Positions 15,949 through 24,665 of a stretch of DNA of 64,000 bases are shown here, one piece after another (position 1 is the stretch's first letter; each line of letters starts with the position of its first letter). Made by a program: the position numbers and the translations under genes. Origin of the DNA: Mycolicibacter sp. MU0102 (lineage in GTDB: Bacteria; Actinomycetota; Actinomycetes; Mycobacteriales; Mycobacteriaceae). The notes beneath the pieces were generated by a model. That model saw nothing but the letters and a program-made list of their open reading frames with translations, was not told the DNA's origin and ran no database searches. Location of the stretch: contig NZ_OY726398.1 in assembly GCF_963378105.1 (NCBI RefSeq), forward strand, positions 248,001 to 312,000, read 5' to 3'.

Positions 15949-16896
15949 CTAACCAGTGATCTTGGCGATCAGCGCGGGTAGCTGTCCGGCCACCAGTGGG
16001 TAGCTCAGCGGGGAGGCGAAGGCGATCGCGCCGGCCTGATCCTTGGTTGTGAAGATGCTGCGTGACTCGAACGCGGCGATGTCCGGATCGGCCAGCAGCG
16101 CCGTGCGCTCGTCGTCGCTCTCGGTGGTCCAGATCAGCACATCCGCGCCGCCGAGTGCCGATCTGATCCGCTCGTGCTCGATCACCGTGGGCGCCTCGGC
16201 GACGGTCAACCCCATCTGCGTCAGAAACGCGGTCCGCCAGCCGGTGGCGGCGCTGACATTGCCCTGGTCCAGTCGGCCGGCCAGCAGCAGCACCTTCTTG
16301 CCCTTGAAGCCGGGGCGTGCAGCGGCGACGTCGGTGAACGCGCTGTCGACCCCGTCGATCAGCGACTGCATCTGCTGGCCGCGATGCACCGCCTTGCCGA
16401 TGGCGGCGGCCTGAACCTTCCAGGGCTCGAAGAAGGCGTCACCCCCCGACTGCGGCAGGGTCGGCGCGATCGCCGACAACTTCTGATAGGTGTCGGCGTC
16501 CACCCCGGCGTTTGTCGCGATGATCAGATCCGGCTTGAGGTCGGCGATCTGTGCGACCGCGATCCCGTTGTCCAAGTCCAGCACCACCGGTTTGGCATCC
16601 CCGAGCTGTCGCTGCGCCCAGGGCCACACCGCGAACGGCTGATCGCCGAACCAATTGGTCACCGCGATCGGGACGACACCGAGCGCCAGCAGGTCGTCCT
16701 GGCCGGTGTAGCCGGCGCAGACCACCCGGCTGGGCGGCTCCGGGACAGTGGTCTCACCGAAGATATGGGCGATGGTGACCGGCCCGGGTGCGCCGTCGTC
16801 GGGGTGCTCCTCCGACGAGCAGGATGCCAGCAGCACGGTGGCACCGGCCGCGCCGCAGAGGCCGAAGAAACCGCGTCGGCTCCACTGGTCTCGCAT
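15949..16896 (-). CDS. fecB2: Periplasmic iron-siderophore-type substrate-binding lipoprotein (FecB2-like)
   Basis: A 315-residue exported lipoprotein. The N-terminus has a twin-arginine-like SRRGFFG motif and a lipobox LASC with the lipidated cysteine at residue 26. The mature part is a type III (helical backbone) binding protein: VVCAGYTGQDDLLALGVVPIAV, LKPDLIIATNAG and a DVLIWTT strand. It corresponds to Rv0265c. Such proteins hand ferric siderophore or heme to ABC importers. No transporter genes adjoin it, so it must work with components encoded elsewhere. It lies between pxpB and oplA on the same strand. Confidence 0.9.
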   Translation of the reverse strand: MRDQWSRRGFFGLCGAAGATVLLASCSSEEHPDDGAPGPVTIAHIFGETTVPEPPSRVVCAGYTGQDDLLALGVVPIAVTNWFGDQPFAVWPWAQRQLGDAKPVVLDLDNGIAVAQIADLKPDLIIATNAGVDADTYQKLSAIAPTLPQSGGDAFFEPWKVQAAAIGKAVHRGQQMQSLIDGVDSAFTDVAAARPGFKGKKVLLLAGRLDQGNVSAATGWRTAFLTQMGLTVAEAPTVIEHERIRSALGGADVLIWTTESDDERTALLADPDIAAFESRSIFTTKDQAGAIAFASPLSYPLVAGQLPALIAKITG

Positions 16897-16916
16897 CGCG
16901 TGAGATTAACCCGCGA

Positions 16917-19900
16917 TCAGGCGGGCTCGCCATACCCGCCGCCACCGGGAGTCTCGATCACCAGCACGTCGCCGGGTAGAAGGTCGGTGGAATCGCAACC
17001 GGCCAACTCGGTCACCGAGCCGTCCGCACGTTCCACCCGGTTGCGTCCCAAGCCGCCGGTTTGGCCCCCGGCCATACCGTAGGGCGCAACGCGCCGGTGC
17101 CCGGTCAGCACACTGACGGTCATCGGCTCGAGGAATTCGATCTTGCGTACGCCGCCATCACCGCCGTGCCAGCGCCCGACCCCGCCGCTGCCGTGGCGGA
17201 TCGCATACTCGCGCAACAACACCGGGAACCGCATCTCCAGCACCTCGGGGTCGGTGAGCCGCGAGTTGGTCATGTGGGTCTGCACCACCGATGCGCCGTC
17301 GAAACCTTCGCCCGCCCCCGACCCGCAGCCGAGCGTCTCGTAGTACTGGTGGCCGGCGTTGCCGAACGTGACATTGTTCATCGTCCCGGAGCCCTCGGCC
17401 TGCACCCGCAGTGCGGCCAGCAGGGCACCGGTGATCGCCTGGGAGGTCTCGACGTTACCGGCGACCACCGCGGCCGGGTAGACCGGCGACAACAGGGTGT
17501 CGTCCGGGATCGTGATCCGTAGCGGGCGCAGGCACCCGTCGTTGATCGGGATGTCGTCGGCTACCAGTGTGCGGAACACGTAGAGCACTGCGGCGGTGGC
17601 CACCGATGACGGGGCGTTGAAGTTTGTCGCCAACTGCGCCGACGTTCCGGCGAAGTCGATGGTGGCACCGCGTGCGGCGCGGTCGACGGTAACCCGCACC
17701 GCGATCGTCGCGCCGGAGTCCATCTCGTAGCGGTACTCGCCGTCGTCGAGGGAATCGATGACCCGGCGCACCGCCTCCTCGGCGTTGTCCTGGACGTGGC
17801 GCATGTAAGCCTGCACGACATCCAGACCGAAATGGGAGATCATCGAGCGGATCTCGTCGATGCCCTTCTGGTTGGCGGCGACCTGCGCACGCAGATCCGC
17901 GAGGTTGGTGTCGGGACTGCGTGAGGCGTAGGTCGCCGCGGTGAGAAGTTCGCGGGTCGGTGTCTCGCGAAAGTGGCCGTCGTCGACCAGTAGCCAGTTG
18001 TCGAAGAGCACACCTTCCTCGACCACGGACCGGCTGTCCGCGGGCATGGAACCGGGTGTGGTGCCGCCGATCTCGGCGTGGTGACCGCGCGAGGCCACAA
18101 AGAACAACACCGGTTCGTTTGGGCTCGCGGCTTCGGCGTACACCGGAGTGACGACGGTGATGTCGGGCAGGTGGGTACCGCCGTGATACGGGTCGTTGAC
18201 CGCATAGACCTGGCCGGGCCGCATCGTGCCGGCCCGGCGGGAGATGACCTCCTTGACGGTGGCGCCCATCGATCCCAGGTGCACCGGGATATGGGGCGCA
18301 TTGGCCACCAGATTGCCGTCGGCGTCGAACAATGCGCAGGAGAAGTCCAGCCGCTCACGGATATTCACCGACTGGGCGGTCGCCTCCAGTCGGGTTCCCA
18401 TCTGCTCGGCGATGGCCATGAACAGGTTGTTGAAGATCTCCAGCAACACCGGATCGGCCGCGGTCCCAGCGGCAACCGGCGCGGTCGAGTCCAGCCGTTG
18501 CAGTACCAGTTGACCGTCGGCGGTGAGCTGGGCCTGCCAACCATCGTCGACGACGGTGGTGGCGTTGTCCTCGGCGATGACCGCCGGCCCGACCACCACG
18601 TCGGTGATCGCGTCCCGCTGGTGCAGCGGTGCGTCATGCCAGGCACCACCGGCGTAGAGGCGCACGACTTCAGCGGGTTGACGGGATGCGTCGGCATCGC
18701 TTCGCCCGAACAGCTCGGGTTGCTCGGTGAGCCCGGTCGCCTCGACCGAAACCGCCTCGGCGATCAGCGCACGCTCCATCAGGAACGAGTACATGCTGCG
18801 GTGGATCTCTTCGAACGCCGCCGTCATCGCAGCGATGCCGCCGAGCTCGACCGGGATCGAAGTGTCGGTGCCCTGGTAGCGCAGGTGCGCCCGGCGTATC
18901 GCGTGGGTCTGGCCGGCCGGAATGTGCTGGGCGGCGAGCTCGCCGCGAGCCTGCCGCTCCAGGTCGTCGGCGACCGCCTCCAATCCGGCGAGGGCGGCCG
19001 AATCGAGCTCGGTCTCGACGGCGCGCTCGCGGATCACGGTGGTGTCGGCCAATCCGATTCCCAGTGCGGAGAGCACACCCGCCATCGGCGGCACCAACAC
19101 CGTACGGATGCCGAGCTCGTCGGCGACCGCGCACGCGTGCTGTCCGCCGGCACCACCGAAGGTGGTCAAGGCGTAGCGGGTGATGTCGTGTCCCCGGGCC
19201 ACCGAGATCTTCTTGACCGCGTTGGCCATGTTGGCCACGGCGATGCGCAGGAATCCTTCGGCGACCTGTTCGGGACTGCGGTCATCGCCGGTGGCGGAAC
19301 GGATTTCGTCGGCCAGCACGGCGAACGAGCGCCCGACCGTCGCTGCGTCCAGTGGTTCGTCGCCGGCCGGTCCGAACACCGCGGGGAAATGGGCTGGTTG
19401 GATGCGCCCCAGCATGACGTTGGCGTCGGTGACGGTCAACGGTCCTCCGCGCCGGTAGCAGGCCGGCCCCGGGTCGGCGCCTGCGGACTCTGGGCCCACC
19501 CGATAGCGGCTGCCGTCGAAGTGCAGGATCGAGCCGCCGCCGGCCGCGACGGTGTGGATGTGCAGCATCGGTGCGCGCAGCCGTACGCCGGCGACCTCGG
19601 TGGTGAACACCCGCTCGTATCCGAGGTTGGCGGTGTAATGCGATACATCGGTGGAGGTTCCGCCCATGTCGAAACCGATCACCGATTCGAAGCCGGCCAA
19701 CGCCGACATCCGAACCATGCCGACGATTCCGCCGGCCGGACCGGACAGGATCGCGTCCTTGCCGCGGAAGTGATCTGCTGCCGCCAACCCGCCATTGGAC
19801 TGCATGAACATCAGCCGCACGCCGGTGAGCTGGTCGGCCACTTGGGCCACATAGCGGCGCAGTACCGGTGACAGATAGGCATCGACTACCGCGGTGTCGC

Positions 19901-20516
19901 CCCGCGGGATCAGTTTCGGCAGCGGACTGACCTCACACGACAATGAGACCTGGGCGAAGCCGATCTCGCGGGCCAGATCGCCGATCAGCCTTTCATGCAC
20001 GGGATTTCGATAGCTGTGCAGGCATACCACTGCGCACGCGCGGATGCCGTCGGCGTGGGCGGCCCGCAGCTGTGCGGCCAAGGCTTCCAGGTCCGGCGCC
20101 TGCAGCACGGTTCCGTCGGCGGCGACGCGTTCAGCGACCTCGACGGTGCGCTCGTAGAGTTGCTCGGGCAGCACGATCTGCCGGTCGAAGATGTGTGGCC
20201 GATTCTGATAGGCGATGCGCAGCGCGTCGCCGAATCCTCGGGTGATGACCAACAGGGTCCGCTCACCGGCGCGCTCCAGCAGGGCGTTGGTGGCTACCGT
20301 CGTGCCCATCCGCACCGACTCGATCAGCCCGGCCGGAATCGGTGCACCGCCCTCGATCTGCAGCAGGGCTCGGATTCCGGCCACCGCCGCATCGCGGTAC
20401 TGCTCAGGATTCTCCGAGAGGAGCTTGTGGGTGAGCAGGCGCCCATCGGGGTGGCGCGCCACGATGTCGGTGAACGTGCCGCCCCGGTCGATCCAGAACT
20501 GCCAGGTACCCGCCAC
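16917..20516 (-). CDS. oplA: ATP-dependent 5-oxoprolinase, fused HyuA-HyuB type
   Basis: A 1199-residue single-chain hydantoinase A/B protein. The HyuA half (1 to about 680) carries FWIDRGGTFTDIVARH, GFDMGGTSTDVSHY and GGGSILHFDG, which form the ATP site of the ASKHA-like fold. The HyuB half (about 690-1199) has HVPVHLGSMGATVKEV and NDPYHGGTHLPDITV and ends near GGGGYGEPA. It hydrolyses 5-oxo-L-proline to L-glutamate with ATP. It corresponds to Rv0266c. With pxpB and pxpC nearby, two different 5-oxoproline systems are represented. Confidence 0.95.
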   Translation of the reverse strand: MAGTWQFWIDRGGTFTDIVARHPDGRLLTHKLLSENPEQYRDAAVAGIRALLQIEGGAPIPAGLIESVRMGTTVATNALLERAGERTLLVITRGFGDALRIAYQNRPHIFDRQIVLPEQLYERTVEVAERVAADGTVLQAPDLEALAAQLRAAHADGIRACAVVCLHSYRNPVHERLIGDLAREIGFAQVSLSCEVSPLPKLIPRGDTAVVDAYLSPVLRRYVAQVADQLTGVRLMFMQSNGGLAAADHFRGKDAILSGPAGGIVGMVRMSALAGFESVIGFDMGGTSTDVSHYTANLGYERVFTTEVAGVRLRAPMLHIHTVAAGGGSILHFDGSRYRVGPESAGADPGPACYRRGGPLTVTDANVMLGRIQPAHFPAVFGPAGDEPLDAATVGRSFAVLADEIRSATGDDRSPEQVAEGFLRIAVANMANAVKKISVARGHDITRYALTTFGGAGGQHACAVADELGIRTVLVPPMAGVLSALGIGLADTTVIRERAVETELDSAALAGLEAVADDLERQARGELAAQHIPAGQTHAIRRAHLRYQGTDTSIPVELGGIAAMTAAFEEIHRSMYSFLMERALIAEAVSVEATGLTEQPELFGRSDADASRQPAEVVRLYAGGAWHDAPLHQRDAITDVVVGPAVIAEDNATTVVDDGWQAQLTADGQLVLQRLDSTAPVAAGTAADPVLLEIFNNLFMAIAEQMGTRLEATAQSVNIRERLDFSCALFDADGNLVANAPHIPVHLGSMGATVKEVISRRAGTMRPGQVYAVNDPYHGGTHLPDITVVTPVYAEAASPNEPVLFFVASRGHHAEIGGTTPGSMPADSRSVVEEGVLFDNWLLVDDGHFRETPTRELLTAATYASRSPDTNLADLRAQVAANQKGIDEIRSMISHFGLDVVQAYMRHVQDNAEEAVRRVIDSLDDGEYRYEMDSGATIAVRVTVDRAARGATIDFAGTSAQLATNFNAPSSVATAAVLYVFRTLVADDIPINDGCLRPLRITIPDDTLLSPVYPAAVVAGNVETSQAITGALLAALRVQAEGSGTMNNVTFGNAGHQYYETLGCGSGAGEGFDGASVVQTHMTNSRLTDPEVLEMRFPVLLREYAIRHGSGGVGRWHGGDGGVRKIEFLEPMTVSVLTGHRRVAPYGMAGGQTGGLGRNRVERADGSVTELAGCDSTDLLPGDVLVIETPGGGGYGEPA

Positions 20517-20519
20517 GGG

Positions 20520-21431
20520 TCACATTCTGCCGTCGGCCGCCGGTGGTGGGGAAGCCAGTCCGGGACTGCGCGGCTTGGTGAGCAGGGAGACCGCGAAATC
20601 GGCGTAGGTGCGTGCGGTCTCCTCGGGGGTGGCAGGACCGTCGGCGTTGAACCACTGCGGCAGCGACGTGCACATGGTCGTGATGGCGCGTCCTGCGATG
20701 CGGCGGTCGAGGACATCGGCGATGTCGACGTCAGACTCGCGGGCGGCGCGGTCGATGGCGGCGTCGAGTCTGTGCTGCAGTTGATTTCGTGAGTCGGCGA
20801 TACGTTGCCGGTTCGCCACCGTCAGGCTGCGCATCTCGCTGGCTCCGATGAAGGCCAGCTTCTGGCGGTGCGTGTGGAACAAGGCAAGGGCTTCAACGAC
20901 CAGTCGCACCTCCTGCAGACCGGTTGTGGCGTCGGCGCGGGCCGCGGCGACCCGCCAGTGCAGTTCGCTCATGGTCAAGTCGAGTATCGCCACCAGCAGG
21001 GTCTGCTTGTCGGGGTAGTGGTGGTAGATCCCGGGCACGCTCATGCCCGCGCGCGCAGACACATCCCGCATGGAACTGCCGTGGTAGCCGGTGTCGACGA
21101 ACGCATCGATAGCCGCGGCCAAGACGCTGTCCAGGGCCAGCGGCGGAAACCGTCGCCAATCGCGCTGCCCGGAATCGGCCACATCGCTGCGCGGGTGCGT
21201 TGGGCGGGCCGGCGCTGCCGAGACGGTGCCCGCCAGGATCTGGGCCGGTGTGACGCCCAGCGCCCCGGCACACGCCTGGAGGCGTGACACCGAGATCCCG
21301 GTCTTGCCGTTCTCGATGGCGCTGATCGTGGCAGGGCTGACCTGCAGGCACTGCGCAAGGTCGCGGACGGTCAGACCTCGGGCCTGACGGGCGGCGCGGA
21401 TCGCCGTGCCGCACTCCGGCGATCCCGCCAC
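20520..21431 (-). CDS. XRE-TetR fusion transcriptional regulator
   Basis: A 303-residue regulator with two DNA-binding modules. Residues 10-70 form a Cro/CI (XRE) helix-turn-helix (ARGLTVRDLAQCLQVSPATISAIENGK). Residues 100-150 form a TetR helix-turn-helix (AAIDAFVDTGYHGSSMRDVSARAGMSVPGIYHHYPDK), followed by a TetR ligand domain. I chose the GTG at 21431, which follows GGAGG by 5 bases. It diverges from an acyl-CoA dehydrogenase/APH/SDR operon, which it probably controls. The perfect repeat GTTCAG-N5-CTGAAC at 21447-21463 lies just upstream of its start. The ligand is likely an acyl-CoA, by analogy with other TetR proteins beside fadE genes. Confidence 0.88.
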   Translation of the reverse strand: MAGSPECGTAIRAARQARGLTVRDLAQCLQVSPATISAIENGKTGISVSRLQACAGALGVTPAQILAGTVSAAPARPTHPRSDVADSGQRDWRRFPPLALDSVLAAAIDAFVDTGYHGSSMRDVSARAGMSVPGIYHHYPDKQTLLVAILDLTMSELHWRVAAARADATTGLQEVRLVVEALALFHTHRQKLAFIGASEMRSLTVANRQRIADSRNQLQHRLDAAIDRAARESDVDIADVLDRRIAGRAITTMCTSLPQWFNADGPATPEETARTYADFAVSLLTKPRSPGLASPPPAADGRM

Positions 21432-21446
21432 GGCCACCTCCGATTT

Positions 21447-21463
21447 GTTCAGGAATACTGAAC
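21447..21463. promoter_or_regulatory. Inverted repeat operator candidate for the XRE-TetR regulator
   Basis: GTTCAG, five bases, CTGAAC is a perfect 6-bp inverted repeat in the divergent promoter region. It is 16 bp upstream of the regulator's GTG and about 125 bp from the fadE start. The position suggests autoregulation through the XRE or TetR domain. Binding is inferred. Confidence 0.5.
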
Positions 21464-21586
21464 TATATCGCAGGGGGTGACGTCGATCGATGGCCGATTT
21501 TGACGGGAAATGGGCTCTTGTGTCACAGTCCGTAGTGTTCGGGCCGAGTGATCGGTCGGTCATTGCGAGAGTGGTGATGGGGTGTC

Positions 21587-22798
21587 ATGGCGATCGAGTT
21601 GAGCTACTCGGCGGAAGTGTCGGCGCTCGTCGAAAAGACGCGGGCGTTCATCGAGGACGTGGTGCTGCCGGTGGAGGACCGCTTCGGCGGGGACATTGCC
21701 GCCGCGGGCGGCGACGCCGCGGTGAAAGAACTGCAAGCCGCTGCTCGCGATGCGGGGGTATTCGCACCGCACGCTCCCGTCGAATACGGCGGGCTGGGCT
21801 TGAACATGTCCGACCGGGCGCCGGTCTTCGAGGCCGCCGGCTATTCACTGTTCGGCCCGGCCGCGGTGAACATCGCCGCCCCCGATGAAGGCAACGTGCA
21901 CCTGCTGGCGGAGGTGGCCAGTCCCGAACAGAAGGCGCGTTACCTCGCGCCCCTGGCGGCCGGCGACGTGCGATCCGCGTTCGCGATGACCGAGCCCGGG
22001 CCGGGCGCGGGTTCGGACCCGTCGGCGCTGACGACCAAGGCCGAACGCCGTTCGGGCGACTGGTACATCACCGGCCGCAAGTGGTACATCACCGGCGCCG
22101 ACGGCGCGGGATTCTTCATCGTCATGGCCCGCACCTCCGGGGAGCCCGGCCAGCGCGGCGGCGCCACCATGTTCCTGGTCCCCGCCGATACCGCGGGCCT
22201 GACCGTCGGCCGACACATCCCGACCCTGGACCGGTCCATGGTGGGCGGCCACTGTGAAGTGTTCTTCGACGACGTTCGGGTTCCTGAGGAAGCGGTGCTC
22301 GGGGAGGTGGACCGTGGCTTCGAGTACGCCCAGGTGCGTCTCGGGCCTGCGCGCATGACGCACGTCATGCGATGGCTCGGCGCCGCGCGTCGCGGCCATG
22401 ACACCGCGCTGTCGCACATCGTGGAGCGTCAGGCATTCGGCTCGACGCTTGGTGATCTCGGCATGATCCAGAACATGGTGGCCGACAACGAAATCGACAT
22501 CGCGGCCACCCGAGCGCTGCTGGTGCGCGCATGTTGGGAACTCGATCAGGGCTCTAGCGCCGGCGACGCGACCTCGATCGCCAAGACGTTCGCCGCCGAG
22601 GCGATCTTCCGGATCGTCGACCGCAGTGTGCAGATGTGCGGCGCGCTCGGCGTCACCGAGGACCTGCCCCCGGCGCGGCTTTCCCGCGAAGTGCGTCCGT
22701 TCCGGGTTTACGACGGTCCCTCCGAGGTGCACCGCTGGGCCATCGCCAAGCGGCGGGTCGGGGCCGCCCGGCGCGCTCTCAAGGACGCCGCGCAGTGA
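21587..22798 (+). CDS. Acyl-CoA dehydrogenase (ACAD10/11 or LvaC-like)
   Basis: A 403-residue FAD acyl-CoA dehydrogenase. The flavin-binding stretches are FAMTEPGPGAGSDPSALTT and WYITGRKWYITGAD, and the C-terminal PSEVHRWAIAKRR element is normal. Its stop codon overlaps the GTG of the following APH-type kinase gene by 4 bp. In animals ACAD10/11 fuse exactly these two domains, and in Pseudomonas the LvaA kinase and LvaC dehydrogenase handle 4-hydroxyacyl-CoA. The operon therefore probably degrades hydroxylated or branched acyl-CoAs rather than ordinary beta-oxidation substrates. Confidence 0.9.
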   Translation: MAIELSYSAEVSALVEKTRAFIEDVVLPVEDRFGGDIAAAGGDAAVKELQAAARDAGVFAPHAPVEYGGLGLNMSDRAPVFEAAGYSLFGPAAVNIAAPDEGNVHLLAEVASPEQKARYLAPLAAGDVRSAFAMTEPGPGAGSDPSALTTKAERRSGDWYITGRKWYITGADGAGFFIVMARTSGEPGQRGGATMFLVPADTAGLTVGRHIPTLDRSMVGGHCEVFFDDVRVPEEAVLGEVDRGFEYAQVRLGPARMTHVMRWLGAARRGHDTALSHIVERQAFGSTLGDLGMIQNMVADNEIDIAATRALLVRACWELDQGSSAGDATSIAKTFAAEAIFRIVDRSVQMCGALGVTEDLPPARLSREVRPFRVYDGPSEVHRWAIAKRRVGAARRALKDAAQ

Positions 22799-23820
22799 CG
22801 GTCGAAGCCCTGGATCCGGTTGCCCTGCGGCGATACCTCATCGCCAACGACGTTCCGGTTCAGGGAGAACTCACCGTAGAACTGATCGCCGGTGGCCGGT
22901 CTAACCTCACCTTCAAGGTCAGCGACCAATCGTCGGCCTGGGTCGTGCGCCGGCCTCCGCTCGGCGGCCTGACCCCGTCGGCCCACGATGTGGGTCGCGA
23001 ATTCGCCGTCACCGACAAGCTCTACGGCACCGGTGTTCCGATCGCGCGGCCCGTGGCGCTCGACGCCGACGGCACCGTCTGCGGTGCTCCGCTGACCGTC
23101 ACCGAGTTCGTGACCGGTCGGGTCTACCGCCACAAGGACGATCTGGACACCCTGTCCGACGCGGAACTGGCGGCCAACGCCTCGGCGCTGGTGCGGGTTC
23201 TGGTGGATCTCCATGCCGTCGACTACCGGGCCGTCGGGCTCGAATCCTTCGGCAGGCCAGACGGTTTCCTGGAACGTCAGGTGCGACTGTGGGCCCGCCA
23301 GTGGGAACTGGTCAAGACGCCCGGCAACGATGACGCGCTGTCCGACGATGTCACGAAGCTGTCCGCGGCACTGGCCGAGGCCATCCCGCAGACATCGCAG
23401 CCCTCGGTGGTGCACGGCGACTTCCGCATCGACAACACCATCTGTGATCCAGAGCAGGCGGACGTCATCCGGGCAGTGGTGGACTGGGAACTGTCCACCC
23501 TCGGCGACCCGCTGACCGACATCGCCCTGATGTGCGTCTACCGGTCACCGGCATTCGACCTGGTGTTCGGCCACCCCGCCGCGTGGACCAGTGCACGCCT
23601 GCCATCGGCCGACGCCCTCGCCGAGGAGTACGCGCGGTTGTCCGGCCGTGACCTGAGCGACTGGAACTTCTACCTGGCGCTGGCGAACTTCAAGATCGGA
23701 GTGATCGCCGAAGGAATCACCCACCGAGCCCAGCACGGCGCGAAAGACGTGCAGAATGCCGGTGAAGCGGCACAGGCTGCGCCGGAGTTCATCGCTGCGG
23801 CGCGAAATGCGTTGAAATAA
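22795..23820 (+). CDS. APH-type phosphotransferase (acyl-CoA kinase-like, ACAD10/11 N-terminal family)
   Basis: A 341-residue kinase-fold protein. The start is the GTG at 22795, inside the stop of the preceding dehydrogenase (GTGA overlap). The phosphate-binding region is AGGRSNLTFKV, the catalytic loop is VHGDFRIDNTI (HGDxxxxN) and the metal-binding aspartate lies in VVDWELSTLGDPLTDIA. The family is annotated as aminoglycoside phosphotransferase, but members next to acyl-CoA dehydrogenases phosphorylate hydroxyacyl substrates, not drugs. Antibiotic resistance is not implied. Confidence 0.88.
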   Translation: MTVEALDPVALRRYLIANDVPVQGELTVELIAGGRSNLTFKVSDQSSAWVVRRPPLGGLTPSAHDVGREFAVTDKLYGTGVPIARPVALDADGTVCGAPLTVTEFVTGRVYRHKDDLDTLSDAELAANASALVRVLVDLHAVDYRAVGLESFGRPDGFLERQVRLWARQWELVKTPGNDDALSDDVTKLSAALAEAIPQTSQPSVVHGDFRIDNTICDPEQADVIRAVVDWELSTLGDPLTDIALMCVYRSPAFDLVFGHPAAWTSARLPSADALAEEYARLSGRDLSDWNFYLALANFKIGVIAEGITHRAQHGAKDVQNAGEAAQAAPEFIAAARNALK

Positions 23821-23848
23821 ACCTGAAAAGTCGAGAAAGGTGAGTCGG

Positions 23849-24610
23849 GTGAGCGTACTGGACAAGTTCCGCATGGACGGCAAGGTCGCGGTGGTGACCG
23901 GGGCGTCCTCGGGCCTCGGCGTGTATTTCGCCCGGGCCTTCGCCGAGGCCGGCGCGGACGTCGTGCTGGCAGCGCGGCGGGTGGAGAAGCTCGCGGAGGC
24001 GGCCGAACTCGTCACCGCCGCCGGACGCGCAGCCCTGCCGGTGGCGACCGATGTCGCCGACCCGGCTGCGGCCACCGCCATGGTGGAGGCCGCGATGGAG
24101 CGGTTCGGCCGGGTCGATGTGTTGATCAACAACGCGGGCGTCGGCACGGCGCACCCGGCCACCCGGGAGACTCCCGAGCAGTTCCGGGAGGTCATCGACA
24201 TCAACCTCAACGGGGCCTACTGGGCGGCGCAGGCCTGTGGACGGGTGATGCAGCCGGGTTCGTCGATCGTCAACATCTCCAGCGTCTTGGGTCTGACCAC
24301 TGCCGGGTTGCCGCAGGCGGCCTACGCGGCCAGCAAGGCCGGCCTGATCGGTCTGACGCGGGACCTGGCTCAGCAGTGGGGGAGCCGAAAGGGCATTCGG
24401 GTCAACGCGATCGCGCCCGGCTTCTTCGCCTCGGAGATGACCGAGCAGTACCGCCCGGGCTACCTGGAGAGCGTCGCGCACCGGATCGTGCTGGGCCAGA
24501 TGGGCGACCCGGAAGATCTCGCAGCCTCGGTGCTGTGGCTTGCCTCCGATGCCGGTGGCTACGTCACGGGACAGACGATCGCGGTCGACGGCGGCTTCAC
24601 GATCAACTAG
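23849..24610 (+). CDS. Short-chain dehydrogenase/reductase
   Basis: A 253-residue classical SDR. It has the cofactor motif VTGASSGLG, the NNAG motif, the catalytic serine in VNISSVLG and YAASKAG (Tyr and Lys). I prefer the GTG at 23849 (VSVLDKFRMDGK) because AAAGG lies about 9 bases before it; a GTG at 23840 is also possible. It follows the APH gene by 28 bp and is probably the third gene of the operon, oxidising a hydroxyacyl intermediate with NAD(P). Confidence 0.88.
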   Translation: MSVLDKFRMDGKVAVVTGASSGLGVYFARAFAEAGADVVLAARRVEKLAEAAELVTAAGRAALPVATDVADPAAATAMVEAAMERFGRVDVLINNAGVGTAHPATRETPEQFREVIDINLNGAYWAAQACGRVMQPGSSIVNISSVLGLTTAGLPQAAYAASKAGLIGLTRDLAQQWGSRKGIRVNAIAPGFFASEMTEQYRPGYLESVAHRIVLGQMGDPEDLAASVLWLASDAGGYVTGQTIAVDGGFTIN

Positions 24611-24665
24611 CTCGGTGCGCCGGGCAGCGCAAGCGCACCATCCCTGGCAGGTTCTAAGGTGATCG

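Noticed and set aside
18078..19871. 597-codon plus-strand open frame
   Set aside because: Antisense to oplA; valine, glycine, arginine and histidine-rich composition typical of shadows.
22795..23820. APH-family protein as an aminoglycoside resistance gene
   Set aside because: It overlaps an acyl-CoA dehydrogenase gene and belongs to the ACAD10/11-type kinase branch.
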